From the NCBI GenBank assembly GCA_019115995.1, contig DXCL01000026.1:95522-159521 (forward strand): DNA of 64,000 bases, given 5' to 3'. The position numbers and the translations under genes were made by a program. Below the pieces are notes generated by a model, which saw nothing but the letters and a program-made list of their open reading frames with translations, searched no databases and was not told the origin of the DNA. Positions 35,425 through 43,731 of this stretch are shown piece by piece. The stretch is from Candidatus Borkfalkia avistercoris (lineage in GTDB: Bacteria; Bacillota; Clostridia; Christensenellales; Borkfalkiaceae). The stretch's first letter is position 1. Each line of letters starts with the position of its first letter.

Positions 35425-36657
35425 ATGAAACTGAAAGATCTTTATGGCGCTTCCGCCGAAAAGGTGGTTTTTTCACGCCGCGTCGACAGGCTTACGGCAC
35501 AATTCAAGGAACTTACGGGCAGGTCTCCCGAGGGGTTTTATTCTTCTTCGGGCAGAGCGGAAATATGCGGCAATCATACCGATCATAACCACGGCAAAGT
35601 GCTCGTGGCGGCGATCAGTTGCGACGTTCTCGCGGCTGTCGGCAAAACGGACGACGGCACGATCAGCATACATTCCGTGGGGTTTCCGCCGTTTTCCCTG
35701 CGTATTGACGATCTTGCCGTCAATAAAGAAGAATACGGCAAGAGCGTAGCGCTTGCGCGCGGGGTCGTAAAGGGGCTCAAAGACCGCGGATACGAGGTCG
35801 GCGGATTTGTCGCCGTAACGGAAAGCACGATTTTCCGCGGGGCGGGCGTTTCTTCCTCTGCCGCGTTCGAACTTCTTATCACCGAGATTCTCAACGACCT
35901 GTATCTCGGCGGCAAGGTGGACGCCGTGCAGAAGGCGATCGTTTCGCAGTACGCGGAAAACGAATATTTCGGCAAACCCTGCGGATTGTTGGATCAGTCG
36001 GGCATATCGCTCGGCGGCATCAACAAGATCGATTTCAAAGATCCCGCCGCACCCGAGATCGAAACGCTTTCCGCGCCCGAAGGGTATACGCTCGTCATAA
36101 CGAACACGGGCGGCTCGCATGCGGCGCTCACCGAACATTATGCGGCGATCAAAACGGAAATGCACGAGGTTGCAAACTTTTTCGGGAAACAGTTTCTTCG
36201 CGATGTAAAGCCCGAAAAGTTTTTTGCCGAGATCCCTGCGCTCCGCAAAAAAGTGAGCGAGCGCGCGATCCTTCGCGCCTGCCATTTTTATGAGGAAAAC
36301 GAACGGGTAGACGCGGCGGCTGCGGCGCTGAAAAGCGGGAATACGAAAGAATTTCTCGCGGCGGTGGAGGCTTCCGGCAAAAGCAGCCTCAATTGCCTGC
36401 AAAATTGTTTTGTTCCGGGCAGCAGCGAACAACCCGTAACTTTGGCGCTGCATATATCCGACCGCATTATCAAAGACGGTGCCGTGCGCGTGCACGGGGG
36501 CGGCTTTGCGGGAACGATCCTGGCGTATCTTGCGGACGCGGAAACGGAAGGATACGTTGCGGAAATGGGCAAACTTTTCGGTTCGGAAAACGTATTTACC
36601 GCCACGGTGCGCAAGCCGGGGGCGATCCGCATAGCTCCGGAAGAACTCTTAAAATAA
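35425..36657 (+). CDS. galK: Galactokinase
   Basis: A 410-residue GHMP kinase phosphorylating galactose at C1. It has the N-terminal galactokinase signature in the variant GRAEICGNHTDHNHGK, the ATP loop GAGVSSSAAFELL, and motif 3 VHGGGFAGTILAYL. The variant GNHTDH (instead of GEHTDY) also occurs in other Clostridia-type galactokinases, so it is not a loss of function. galM follows; galT and galE are not in the window. Confidence 0.93.
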   Translation: MKLKDLYGASAEKVVFSRRVDRLTAQFKELTGRSPEGFYSSSGRAEICGNHTDHNHGKVLVAAISCDVLAAVGKTDDGTISIHSVGFPPFSLRIDDLAVNKEEYGKSVALARGVVKGLKDRGYEVGGFVAVTESTIFRGAGVSSSAAFELLITEILNDLYLGGKVDAVQKAIVSQYAENEYFGKPCGLLDQSGISLGGINKIDFKDPAAPEIETLSAPEGYTLVITNTGGSHAALTEHYAAIKTEMHEVANFFGKQFLRDVKPEKFFAEIPALRKKVSERAILRACHFYEENERVDAAAAALKSGNTKEFLAAVEASGKSSLNCLQNCFVPGSSEQPVTLALHISDRIIKDGAVRVHGGGFAGTILAYLADAETEGYVAEMGKLFGSENVFTATVRKPGAIRIAPEELLK

Positions 36658-36690
36658 ATCAAAATCGTAAATACAGGAGGGGATACATTT

Positions 36691-37737
36691 ATGATCCATG
36701 CAAAACCATTCGGCAAAACTGCCGACGGAAAGGACGTGCTCGCTTTTACGATCAAAGACGGTAAGAACGAGGCGGTCATTCTCAACCTCGGCGGCATCAT
36801 TCAGTCGCTTCGCATCGCGAACAAGAACGGCGAGCTGATCGACGTCGTTCTCGGCTACAACGATGTTGCCGGTTATGAGAACAACGGCGGCTATCTCGGC
36901 GCGCTCATCGGAAGATTCGGCAACCGCATCGAAAAGGGAAAACTCGTTATAGACGGGGAAACGTATCAGCTCTATTGCAACGACCGCGGCAATCATCTGC
37001 ACGGCGGGCAGAAGGGATTTAATAAAAAGATCTGGGATCACGTATTCGAAGGAGCGGACGGCAATACGCTTTCCTTGAGCACGACCGCGGCAGACGGCGA
37101 GGAAAATTATCCCGGGAACATGCGCATTCAGGTGAAGTATACCTTCGTAAACGGGGAATTGAAGATCGATTATGCCGCCATGTCTGATAAAAAGACGGCG
37201 ATCAACATGACGAATCACGCGTATTTCAATCTCGACGGCGAGGGTACGGGCAACGTGCTCGATACCTTTTTGACCATCGATGCGGACAGGGTTACGCCTA
37301 CCGACGAAACGCTCATTCCGCACGGCGATTTCAAAGACGTTACCGGTACGCCTTTCGATTTCAGAAAGCCCCGCCGCATCGGGGAGCGCATCAACGACGA
37401 CGATCCCGATCTCAATGCGGGCGGCGGATACGACATCAACTTTGTCCTCAACAAGCCCTGCGGCGTATACGGCAAGATCGCCGAGGCGGAGAGCGAAAAG
37501 AGCGGCATCGTCATGGAAGTATATACCGATAAACCCGCCGTGCAGCTGTATACGGGCAACGGGCTGCACCAGAACGGCAAATCCGGTTATTACAATAAAA
37601 ATTATGGTTTTTGTCTGGAAACGCAGTTTATCCCCAACGGCGTGAACTGCCCTTCGTACGACGCGCTCGGCAGCGCTATCTACGAAAAGAATCAGATCTA
37701 CCATTTCACGACCGCATACAAATTCATCGCAAAGTAA
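36691..37737 (+). CDS. galM: Aldose 1-epimerase (mutarotase)
   Basis: A 348-residue beta-sandwich enzyme interconverting alpha and beta anomers of galactose/glucose. It shows GRFGNRIEKGKL, NHLHGGQKGFNKKIW with the substrate-binding His, MTNHAYFNLDG with the catalytic His, and C-terminal ETQFIPN with the catalytic Glu. It feeds alpha-galactose to GalK. ATG 36691 is preceded by AGGAGGGG. Confidence 0.95.
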   Translation: MIHAKPFGKTADGKDVLAFTIKDGKNEAVILNLGGIIQSLRIANKNGELIDVVLGYNDVAGYENNGGYLGALIGRFGNRIEKGKLVIDGETYQLYCNDRGNHLHGGQKGFNKKIWDHVFEGADGNTLSLSTTAADGEENYPGNMRIQVKYTFVNGELKIDYAAMSDKKTAINMTNHAYFNLDGEGTGNVLDTFLTIDADRVTPTDETLIPHGDFKDVTGTPFDFRKPRRIGERINDDDPDLNAGGGYDINFVLNKPCGVYGKIAEAESEKSGIVMEVYTDKPAVQLYTGNGLHQNGKSGYYNKNYGFCLETQFIPNGVNCPSYDALGSAIYEKNQIYHFTTAYKFIAK

Positions 37738-37741
37738 GTTT

Positions 37742-38281
37742 ATGAAATTTTTGATCGCATCGGATATACACGGCTCCCGCTTTTATGCGGAAGCCGTCGC
37801 GAAAAAATTTGCCGAAGAGGGCGCGCAGATGCTTGTCCTCCTCGGAGATATTTACAATCACGGCCCCCGCAACCCGCTGCCAAAGGAATATGACCCGATG
37901 GGCGTAGCAAAAATTTTGAACGGGCTGACGGAAAAACTGCTCGTCGTCAAGGGCAATTGCGACAGCGATGTAGACACGATGATCTCCGATTTTGAATTTG
38001 TTTCGGAGGCGGTGCTCGTCGACTGCGGGAAACGCGTGTTTTTACAGCACGGCGATCGGTACAGTATCGACGCTTTGCCGAAAAACTGCGGAGACGCGTT
38101 TATTTACGGGCATTTTCATACCGGCTTTATCGAGAGGAAGGACGGCGTGCTCGTCGCGAACTGCGGTTCGGTGTCTTTGCCCAAGAACGGTACGGCGCAC
38201 AGTTATATCGTCATGGAAAACGGCGAGCTGATCCTCAAAGACATCGAAAGCGGTAAAGAGATCTCCCGCGAAAAAATTTGA
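37742..38281 (+). CDS. YfcE/MJ0936-type phosphodiesterase
   Basis: A 179-residue metallophosphoesterase. The short motifs IASDIHGS, LLGDIYNHGPRN, VKGNCDSDVD and YGHFHTGF supply the dinuclear metal ligands. GNCD replaces GNHD, which is typical of the YfcE family acting on phosphodiesters. Four bp after galM, so co-transcribed, although no metabolic link is obvious. Confidence 0.87.
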   Translation: MKFLIASDIHGSRFYAEAVAKKFAEEGAQMLVLLGDIYNHGPRNPLPKEYDPMGVAKILNGLTEKLLVVKGNCDSDVDTMISDFEFVSEAVLVDCGKRVFLQHGDRYSIDALPKNCGDAFIYGHFHTGFIERKDGVLVANCGSVSLPKNGTAHSYIVMENGELILKDIESGKEISREKI

Positions 38282-38287
38282 AAGCGG

Positions 38288-38320
38288 AAAAGTCGGGCGC
38301 GTGCGAGCGCTTGACTTTTT
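38288..38320 (+). terminator. Terminator of the gal transcript, overlapping the ddh promoter
   Basis: AAAAGTC (38288-38294) with GACTTTT (38313-38319), inner GCGC/GCGC pairing, then T residues. Its 3' arm contains the -35 box of the next promoter. Confidence 0.65.
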
Positions 38321-38339
38321 TCGTTCATCGAGGTAAACT
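38311..38339 (+). promoter_or_regulatory. Promoter of ddh
   Basis: TTGACT (38311-38316), 17-bp spacer, TAAACT (38334-38339). Confidence 0.6.
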
Positions 38340-38371
38340 GTTTAGGAAAAATTTTTTACGGAGCAGAAAAC

Positions 38372-39352
38372 ATGGAAAAAATCAGAATCGGCATCGTCGG
38401 CTACGGCAACCTCGGCAGGGGCGTGCAGTATGCCGCAAAACAGAATGCGGATATGGAAGTCGTGGCGGTGTTCACGCGGCGCGACCCCGCAAGCGTGCAG
38501 ACCGTTCTTCCCGTCAAGGTGGAAAAGTTTGAAAGCATGCAAAATTACGTCGGCAAGATCGACGTGATGATTTTGTGCGGCGGAAGCGCGACGGATCTTC
38601 CCAGACAGTCGGCAGAGGTCGCAAAGTCCTTCAATATCGTAGACAGCTTCGATACGCACGCAAAAGTGCCCGAGCATTTTGCCGCGCTCGATGGTGCGGC
38701 GAAGGCCGCCGGGACGCTCGGCGCGATGAGCGTGGGTTGGGATCCGGGGCTCTTCTCCCTCGCCCGCATCATTTTCGGTTCGTCTTTGCCGGAGGGCAGC
38801 ACTTATACCTTTTGGGGTAGAGGCGTGAGCCAGGGGCACAGCGACGCGATCCGCCGCATCGAGGGCGTAAAAGACGCGCGTCAGTACACGGTACCCGTCG
38901 AGAGCGCGCTGGAAAGGGTGAGAAAGGGCGAAAATCCCGTTCTTACCACGCGGGAAAAGCATACGCGCGAATGCTACGTCGTGGCGGAAGAGGGCGCCGA
39001 TAAGGCTCGTATAGAACGTGAGATCAAAACCATGCCCAACTATTTTGCCGATTACGACACGGCCGTGCATTTTATTTCCGAGGAAGAACTGCAGAGGGAA
39101 CACGGCGGCATACCGCACGGCGGGCTCGTGTTGCGTTCGGGAAAATCCGCTGCGGAAAACAAATTTCTCATGGAGTTTTCCTTGAAGCTTGACAGCAATC
39201 CCGAATTTACTTCGAGCGTGCTCGTCGCCTATGCGCGCGCGGTGTATCGCATGCACAAGGAAGGTAAAACGGGCGCCGTTACCGTGTTCGACGTAGCGCC
39301 GAAATATCTTTGCCCTCTGAGCGAGGAAGAGCAGAGAAAAGAGCTGTTATAA
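38372..39352 (+). CDS. ddh: meso-Diaminopimelate dehydrogenase
   Basis: A 326-residue NADPH enzyme making meso-2,6-diaminopimelate in one step from tetrahydrodipicolinate. The Rossmann loop IGIVGYGNLGRGV, the LCGGSATDLP and SFDTHA segments, and SVGWDPGLFSLAR with the WGRGVSQGHSDAIRRI region are characteristic of Ddh. It supplies both lysine and the cross-linking amino acid used by the DAP-type MurE encoded at 54157. Own promoter and terminator. Confidence 0.95.
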   Translation: MEKIRIGIVGYGNLGRGVQYAAKQNADMEVVAVFTRRDPASVQTVLPVKVEKFESMQNYVGKIDVMILCGGSATDLPRQSAEVAKSFNIVDSFDTHAKVPEHFAALDGAAKAAGTLGAMSVGWDPGLFSLARIIFGSSLPEGSTYTFWGRGVSQGHSDAIRRIEGVKDARQYTVPVESALERVRKGENPVLTTREKHTRECYVVAEEGADKARIEREIKTMPNYFADYDTAVHFISEEELQREHGGIPHGGLVLRSGKSAAENKFLMEFSLKLDSNPEFTSSVLVAYARAVYRMHKEGKTGAVTVFDVAPKYLCPLSEEEQRKELL

Positions 39353-39364
39353 AATAAAGAGGAG

Positions 39365-39398
39365 AGAGGATCGCTTTTTCGGGCGGATCCTCTTTTTC
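39365..39398 (+). terminator. Terminator of ddh
   Basis: Eight-bp stem AGAGGATC (39365-39372) with GATCCTCT (39386-39393), then TTTTTCTTT. Between here and the pfl promoter (39399-39511) I see no feature. Confidence 0.75.
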
Positions 39399-39511
39399 TT
39401 TGCAAAAAACGGACAAAATACGGCATAAAGTTATACCGCACGGGATATGCCCGGCGGCAGGAGGAAGGGCGGCGGCGTCGATAAAATTTTAAAAAATCCC
39501 GCGCGATTCGA

Positions 39512-39540
39512 TTGACAAACGGAATGTATTTATATATACT
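39512..39540 (+). promoter_or_regulatory. Promoter of the ZTP riboswitch/pflBA transcript
   Basis: Perfect TTGACA (39512-39517), 17-bp spacer, TATACT (39535-39540). Confidence 0.8.
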
Positions 39541-39584
39541 ATATACAGATAAAAGATCTGTGCGTAGATACAAGATATAGTGTT

Positions 39585-39666
39585 CAAGAGCGAACTCTCT
39601 GCAACTGGTGGTATGAGCGGGCAACCGCGAGGGAGCAGAGGGGGATAAAGCCGACCACCTGGGCAG
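39585..39666 (+). promoter_or_regulatory. ZTP (pfl motif) riboswitch
   Basis: Landmarks of the pfl RNA are present: a first stem around ACTCTCTGCAACTGGTGG...GAGGGAGCAGAG, then GGGGGATAAAGCC, and the invariant 3' core CCACCTGGGCAG (39655-39666). It precedes a pyruvate formate-lyase gene, the association that gave the motif its name. ZTP/ZMP signals shortage of 10-formyl-THF, so induction of formate production is the expected output. Confidence 0.85.
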
Positions 39667-39694
39667 TTTTGTTTGAAGCTGCGCAGGTTTTTTT
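39658..39694 (+). terminator. ZTP riboswitch terminator
   Basis: CCTGGGCAG (39658-39666) pairs with CTGCGCAGG (39679-39687) with one mismatch, then seven T. The 5' arm is the conserved riboswitch core, so ligand-bound aptamer and terminator are mutually exclusive. Confidence 0.8.
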
Positions 39695-39725
39695 ATTCCC
39701 GAAAATCTTTGCGGAGGAAAAAATT

Positions 39726-41945
39726 ATGGCAAAACAGGAATTCAAAAGCGGCGTTTACGAGGGTGAGATCAATGTGCGCGACTTTATTCAGCGCAATTAT
39801 ACGCCGTACGAGGGCGGCGCGGAATTTTTGTCCGGCCCGACGGCGCGCACGAACAAAATGATGGAAAAGGTCAACGCCCTCTTAAAAGCGGAGAGCGAAA
39901 AGGGCGGCGTGCTCGACGTGGATACCGAACGCGTATCCTCTCTTTTGACGTATCCGGCGGGATATATAGACAGGGAAAACGAAATTATCGTGGGTTTGCA
40001 GACGGACGCTCCTTTGAAGCGCGGCGTAAATCCGTTCGGGGGGATCCGTATGGCGCGCCAGTCCTGCGAGGCGTACGGCTATAAGCTTTCCGACAAGGTG
40101 GAAGAGGAATTCAGCTTCAAGACCACGCACAACGACGGCGTTTTTCACGTGTATACCGACGACATGAAGGCGGTGCGCCATGCGGGGCTTCTGACGGGGC
40201 TTCCCGACGCGTACGGCAGGGGCAGGATCATCGGCGATTACAGGCGCGTGGCGCTGTACGGGGCAGACAGGCTGATCGAAGAAAAGGAATGCGACCGCCG
40301 CGCCTACGGCAAAAAGCTGATGGACGAGGCAAATATCCGCACGCTCGAAGAGCTGTACAAGCAGATCGACTTTTTGAAGAAACTCAAAGAGATGGCGCGC
40401 CTGTACGGAAAAGATATTTCCGCGCCCGCGCAAAACGCGGAGGAGGCGATCCAGTGGACTTATTTTGCTTACCTTGCGGCGATCAAGGAGCAGAACGGCG
40501 CGGCGATGAGCCTCGGCAGAGTTTCTACCTTTTTTGACATCTATATCGAACGCGACCTTGCGGACGGTACGCTTACAGAGGAGAAGGCGCAGGAGCTGAT
40601 CGACGATTTCGTCATCAAACTGCGCATTACCCGCCAGCTGAGAACACCCGAATACAACGATCTTTTCGGCGGCGACCCCACATGGACGACGGAGAGCATC
40701 GGCGGCATGGGGGAAGACGGCAGGACGCTCGTCACGAAAACTTCGTATCGCATACTCAACACCTTGTACAATCTCGGCGCGGCGCCCGAACCCAACCTGA
40801 CGGTGCTTTGGTCGGAGCGTCTGCCCGAACCCTTCAAAAACTTCTGCGCAAAAGTTTCCATCGACACCGATTCCATTCAATACGAAAACGACGATCTCAT
40901 GCGCCCGATCTACGGCGACGATTACGGCATTGCCTGCTGCGTTTCCGCGATGAAGATCGGCAAACAGATGCAGTTTTTCGGCGCGCGGTGCAATCTCGCT
41001 AAGCTTCTTTTGCTTGCGCTCAACGGCGGTAAAGACGAAAAGAGCGGCAAGCAGCTCGGGCCCGAAGGGGAAAGCTTTAAGGGCAGGCTCGATTATAAAA
41101 AGGTGCGCGCGGCATATTCCAAATATATCGGCTGGCTCTGCAATCTTTATGTGAATACGCTCAACGTCATTCACTATATGCACGACAAATACGCCTATGA
41201 AAAGATACAGATGGCGCTGCACGATACCGAGGTCGAACGCTTCCTCGCCTGCGGCGTGGCGGGGCTTTCGGTGGCGGTCGATTCGCTTTCCGCCATCAAA
41301 TATGCAAGCGTTACGCCCGTCTATAACGACGAAGGCATCATTTACGATTTTAAGATCGAAGGCGACTTCCCTAAATACGGCAACGATGACGACAGGGTGG
41401 ACGGCATTGCGGTGGAGCTTTTGCGTGAATTTCACGAAACGCTGAAAAAGACGCCCGCCTATCGCGGGGCAAAGCACACGCTTTCCGTTCTTACGATCAC
41501 CTCGAACGTGGTATACGGTAAAAAGACGGGCGCAACGCCCGACGGCAGGGCGGCGGGCGAGCCGTTTGCGCCGGGGGCGAATCCCATGCACAACCGCGAC
41601 CTGAGCGGTGCGTTGGCTTCTCTCAATTCCGTGGCGAAACTACCTTACGACTGTTGTCGAGACGGTATTTCCAACACCTTTTCCATCGTGCCTTCCGCTC
41701 TGGGAGAAGACAGGGAGGAGCGCGCGGAAAATTTGACGGACATGATGGACGGGTACTTTTCGCAGGGTGCGCATCATTTGAATGTGAACGTGTTTGACAG
41801 GGAAAAGCTCGTCGCTGCGATGGAGCACCCCGAGCTGTATCCGAACGTAACGATCCGCGTTTCCGGATATGCCGTCAATTTCCATAAGCTTTCCAAAGCG
41901 CACCAGTTAGAGGTCTTAAAACGTACTTACCACGGCAGGATATGA
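39726..41945 (+). CDS. pflB: Formate C-acetyltransferase (pyruvate formate-lyase)
   Basis: A 739-residue glycyl-radical enzyme splitting pyruvate with CoA into acetyl-CoA and formate. The active-site Cys pair is in GIACCVSAM (Cys 404-405), and the glycyl radical loop RVSGYAVNF (Gly 714) is near the C-terminus. Full length. Start ATG 39726 behind GGAGG. The activase gene follows 90 bp downstream after a strong hairpin. Control by the ZTP riboswitch ties it to one-carbon supply. Confidence 0.97.
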   Translation: MAKQEFKSGVYEGEINVRDFIQRNYTPYEGGAEFLSGPTARTNKMMEKVNALLKAESEKGGVLDVDTERVSSLLTYPAGYIDRENEIIVGLQTDAPLKRGVNPFGGIRMARQSCEAYGYKLSDKVEEEFSFKTTHNDGVFHVYTDDMKAVRHAGLLTGLPDAYGRGRIIGDYRRVALYGADRLIEEKECDRRAYGKKLMDEANIRTLEELYKQIDFLKKLKEMARLYGKDISAPAQNAEEAIQWTYFAYLAAIKEQNGAAMSLGRVSTFFDIYIERDLADGTLTEEKAQELIDDFVIKLRITRQLRTPEYNDLFGGDPTWTTESIGGMGEDGRTLVTKTSYRILNTLYNLGAAPEPNLTVLWSERLPEPFKNFCAKVSIDTDSIQYENDDLMRPIYGDDYGIACCVSAMKIGKQMQFFGARCNLAKLLLLALNGGKDEKSGKQLGPEGESFKGRLDYKKVRAAYSKYIGWLCNLYVNTLNVIHYMHDKYAYEKIQMALHDTEVERFLACGVAGLSVAVDSLSAIKYASVTPVYNDEGIIYDFKIEGDFPKYGNDDDRVDGIAVELLREFHETLKKTPAYRGAKHTLSVLTITSNVVYGKKTGATPDGRAAGEPFAPGANPMHNRDLSGALASLNSVAKLPYDCCRDGISNTFSIVPSALGEDREERAENLTDMMDGYFSQGAHHLNVNVFDREKLVAAMEHPELYPNVTIRVSGYAVNFHKLSKAHQLEVLKRTYHGRI

Positions 41946-41972
41946 AAACGTCGCCCGAAAGCAATATGAATA

Positions 41973-42004
41973 ACGCCGCACGCGCTGTCTTGCGCGTGCG
42001 GCGT
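41973..42004 (+). other. Strong intercistronic hairpin between pflB and pflA
   Basis: Thirteen-bp perfect stem ACGCCGCACGCGC (41973-41985) and its complement (41992-42004), loop TGTCTT. No T tract follows, so it is likely an mRNA-processing or 3'-protection element that lets pflB exceed pflA. Confidence 0.7.
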
Positions 42005-42035
42005 CGCATAACGGCGGGCATTGAAAGGAGGAACG

Positions 42036-42707
42036 ATGCAAAATAAAAAGGGATATATCGACTCTGTATATTGCGGATCGGGGGTAGACGGAAAGGGACT
42101 GCGCTGCGTGGTATTTTTTTCGGGGTGCAATCTGCGCTGCCCGTTTTGCCATAATCCGGAAACGCTCTGCAAAAGCGGGCAGGAGATCTCCGCGGAGGAG
42201 TTGTTTGCGCGCTTGAAGCGCTATAAGCCGTATTTTAAGAAGGGGGGCGTAACTCTTTCGGGCGGCGAACCGTTTTTACAGAAAGAATTTTTGCTCGATC
42301 TCGCGGTCTTATTGAAGAGCGGCGGGATACACGTTGTGGCGGAAACGAACGGAACGATCGCCGATGAGGAAATTTTGTCCGCGCTCGACGGGGTGATCGT
42401 CGACGTAAAAAACCAGGAAGAGAACGATCTTTGCGGATATGAAAAATTTTTTGACGCGTGCGGGCGCGCGGGGTGCGATTATACAATCACGAATGTGCTC
42501 GTGCCGGGTAAGAACGATTCCTGCGACAAGCTCTCCGCTCTTTCGGCGCTGGTCGGAAAAAGGGGGAAACGGGTGAAGTTTTTGCCTTTTCGCAAGTTGT
42601 GCGAGGATAAATACGCGGAACTCGGCTTGAATTTTATTTATGCCGGAATGCGCGAAGCGGAGGAAGAAGATATTATAAAAGCAGAAAAAGCAGTAAATCA
42701 ACTCTGA
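42036..42707 (+). CDS. pflA: Pyruvate formate-lyase activating enzyme (radical SAM)
   Basis: A 223-residue radical SAM enzyme that abstracts hydrogen from PflB Gly 714. The cluster motif is CNLRCPFC (C-x3-C-x2-C), followed by TLSGGEPFLQKEF and VVAETNG. The start is ATG 42036 with AGGAGG 4 bp upstream; the frame is also open from TTG 42021, which would overlap the ribosome site. Somewhat short but complete for the family. Confidence 0.95.
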   Translation: MQNKKGYIDSVYCGSGVDGKGLRCVVFFSGCNLRCPFCHNPETLCKSGQEISAEELFARLKRYKPYFKKGGVTLSGGEPFLQKEFLLDLAVLLKSGGIHVVAETNGTIADEEILSALDGVIVDVKNQEENDLCGYEKFFDACGRAGCDYTITNVLVPGKNDSCDKLSALSALVGKRGKRVKFLPFRKLCEDKYAELGLNFIYAGMREAEEEDIIKAEKAVNQL

Positions 42708-42722
42708 TTTTTTCAAATAATC

Positions 42723-42743
42723 AAGTACTATGCGTGGCATAAA
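42723..42743 (+). repeat. Dispersed palindromic intergenic repeat, copy 4
   Basis: AAGTACTATGCGTGGCATAA. Here the palindrome is TATGC-GTG-GCATA; both arms differ from the other copies in a compensating way. Confidence 0.55.
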
Positions 42744-42761
42744 CTTGCAAAATCCGATAAA

Positions 42762-42797
42762 AGAAAGGGAACGCCAAATATTTGGCGTTCCCTTTCT
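42762..42797 (+). terminator. Bidirectional terminator between pflA and trxB
   Basis: AGAAAGGGAACGCC (from 42762) and its complement ending at 42797 form a perfect stem around AAATATTT. U-rich arms on both strands suit the convergent genes. Confidence 0.8.
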
Positions 42798-42819
42798 GTA
42801 TTGCGGAAGCAATGCAAAA

Positions 42820-43680
42820 TTATGCGTTTGCTTTTAAATATTTCAAAGCCTCCGTCCCGGCGATCATGCCGTCGTAAACGGCTTTCGCGATCTGTTGCAA
42901 GCCAGGCGTACAGTCTCCCGCGGCGTAAATGCCGGGAATATTGGTTTCCCGCCTTTCGTTTACGGCGATCTTGTTTCCCGTAGTTTCCAGTCCGAGCTTT
43001 TTGGAAAGCTCAAAGGCGCCCGCCGAGCCGCAAGCGACAAAAACGCCGTCTACGCTTTCTTTGGAACCGTCTTCAAAGACGATCTCGCCGACTTTTTCCT
43101 GCCCTTCAAAGGCGAGTATCTTTTTTGTTTCCATGCGTACGCCCGCGCTGTCGAAAGAAGGGGATTCCCCGTTCGTATAGATCGTAACGTCGTCGATGAT
43201 ATTTTTGAGAACGCCGTATTCGCTCAGCGCATATTTGCCGCTGCCGATCACGGCGACTTTTTTGCCTCTGAAAAAGAAGCCGTCGCACACGGCACAATAG
43301 CTTACGCCTCTGCCTTCAAAATCCTGAATGTTGCGGATAGGGGGAACGTTTCTCGATACGCCGCATGCGATGATCGCGGCGCCCGCCTCATACTCGCCCC
43401 CGATCGTTTTTACGATGTATCCGTTTTCTCCGAATTCTATTCCCGCGATCTCATCGTTCACGAGTTTTACGCCCAGATTTTCCGCCTGCCTTACGCCGCG
43501 GGCGATCAGTTCGCTTGCGGGAATACCGTTTTCAAAGCCGTAATAATTTTGTATCAGGTCGGCTTTGGCGAGCGCGCCGCCGTCCTTGGCGATCACGGTC
43601 GTATCCGCTCCGCCTCGCACTGCATAGAGCGCTGCGGAAATGCCCGCCGGCCCCCGGCCGATTATAACTAATTTTTTCAT
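42820..43680 (-). CDS. trxB: Thioredoxin reductase-like flavoprotein
   Basis: A 286-residue FAD/NAD(P) oxidoreductase. It has the FAD loop IIGRGPAGISAALYA, the redox pair CAVC (Cys 129 and 132), the second nucleotide loop VIGSGKYALSE, and GIYAAGDCTPG. Slightly shorter than standard TrxB (about 310) and with GSGKYA in place of GGGNSA at the NADPH site, so ferredoxin- or NADH-linked variants are possible. It lies 51 bp after potD on the same strand and probably ends the pot transcript. Confidence 0.85.
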   Translation of the reverse strand: MKKLVIIGRGPAGISAALYAVRGGADTTVIAKDGGALAKADLIQNYYGFENGIPASELIARGVRQAENLGVKLVNDEIAGIEFGENGYIVKTIGGEYEAGAAIIACGVSRNVPPIRNIQDFEGRGVSYCAVCDGFFFRGKKVAVIGSGKYALSEYGVLKNIIDDVTIYTNGESPSFDSAGVRMETKKILAFEGQEKVGEIVFEDGSKESVDGVFVACGSAGAFELSKKLGLETTGNKIAVNERRETNIPGIYAAGDCTPGLQQIAKAVYDGMIAGTEALKYLKANA

Positions 43681-43731
43681 TTTTCCCTCGCTTTCGGGTT
43701 CTGTCGGTTCGCTGTTTTCCGCCCGCGTTTT

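Noticed and set aside
35530..35600. Galactokinase signature change GEHTDY to GNHTDH as a loss of function
   Set aside because: The variant is shared by other Clostridia-type galactokinases and remaining motifs are intact.
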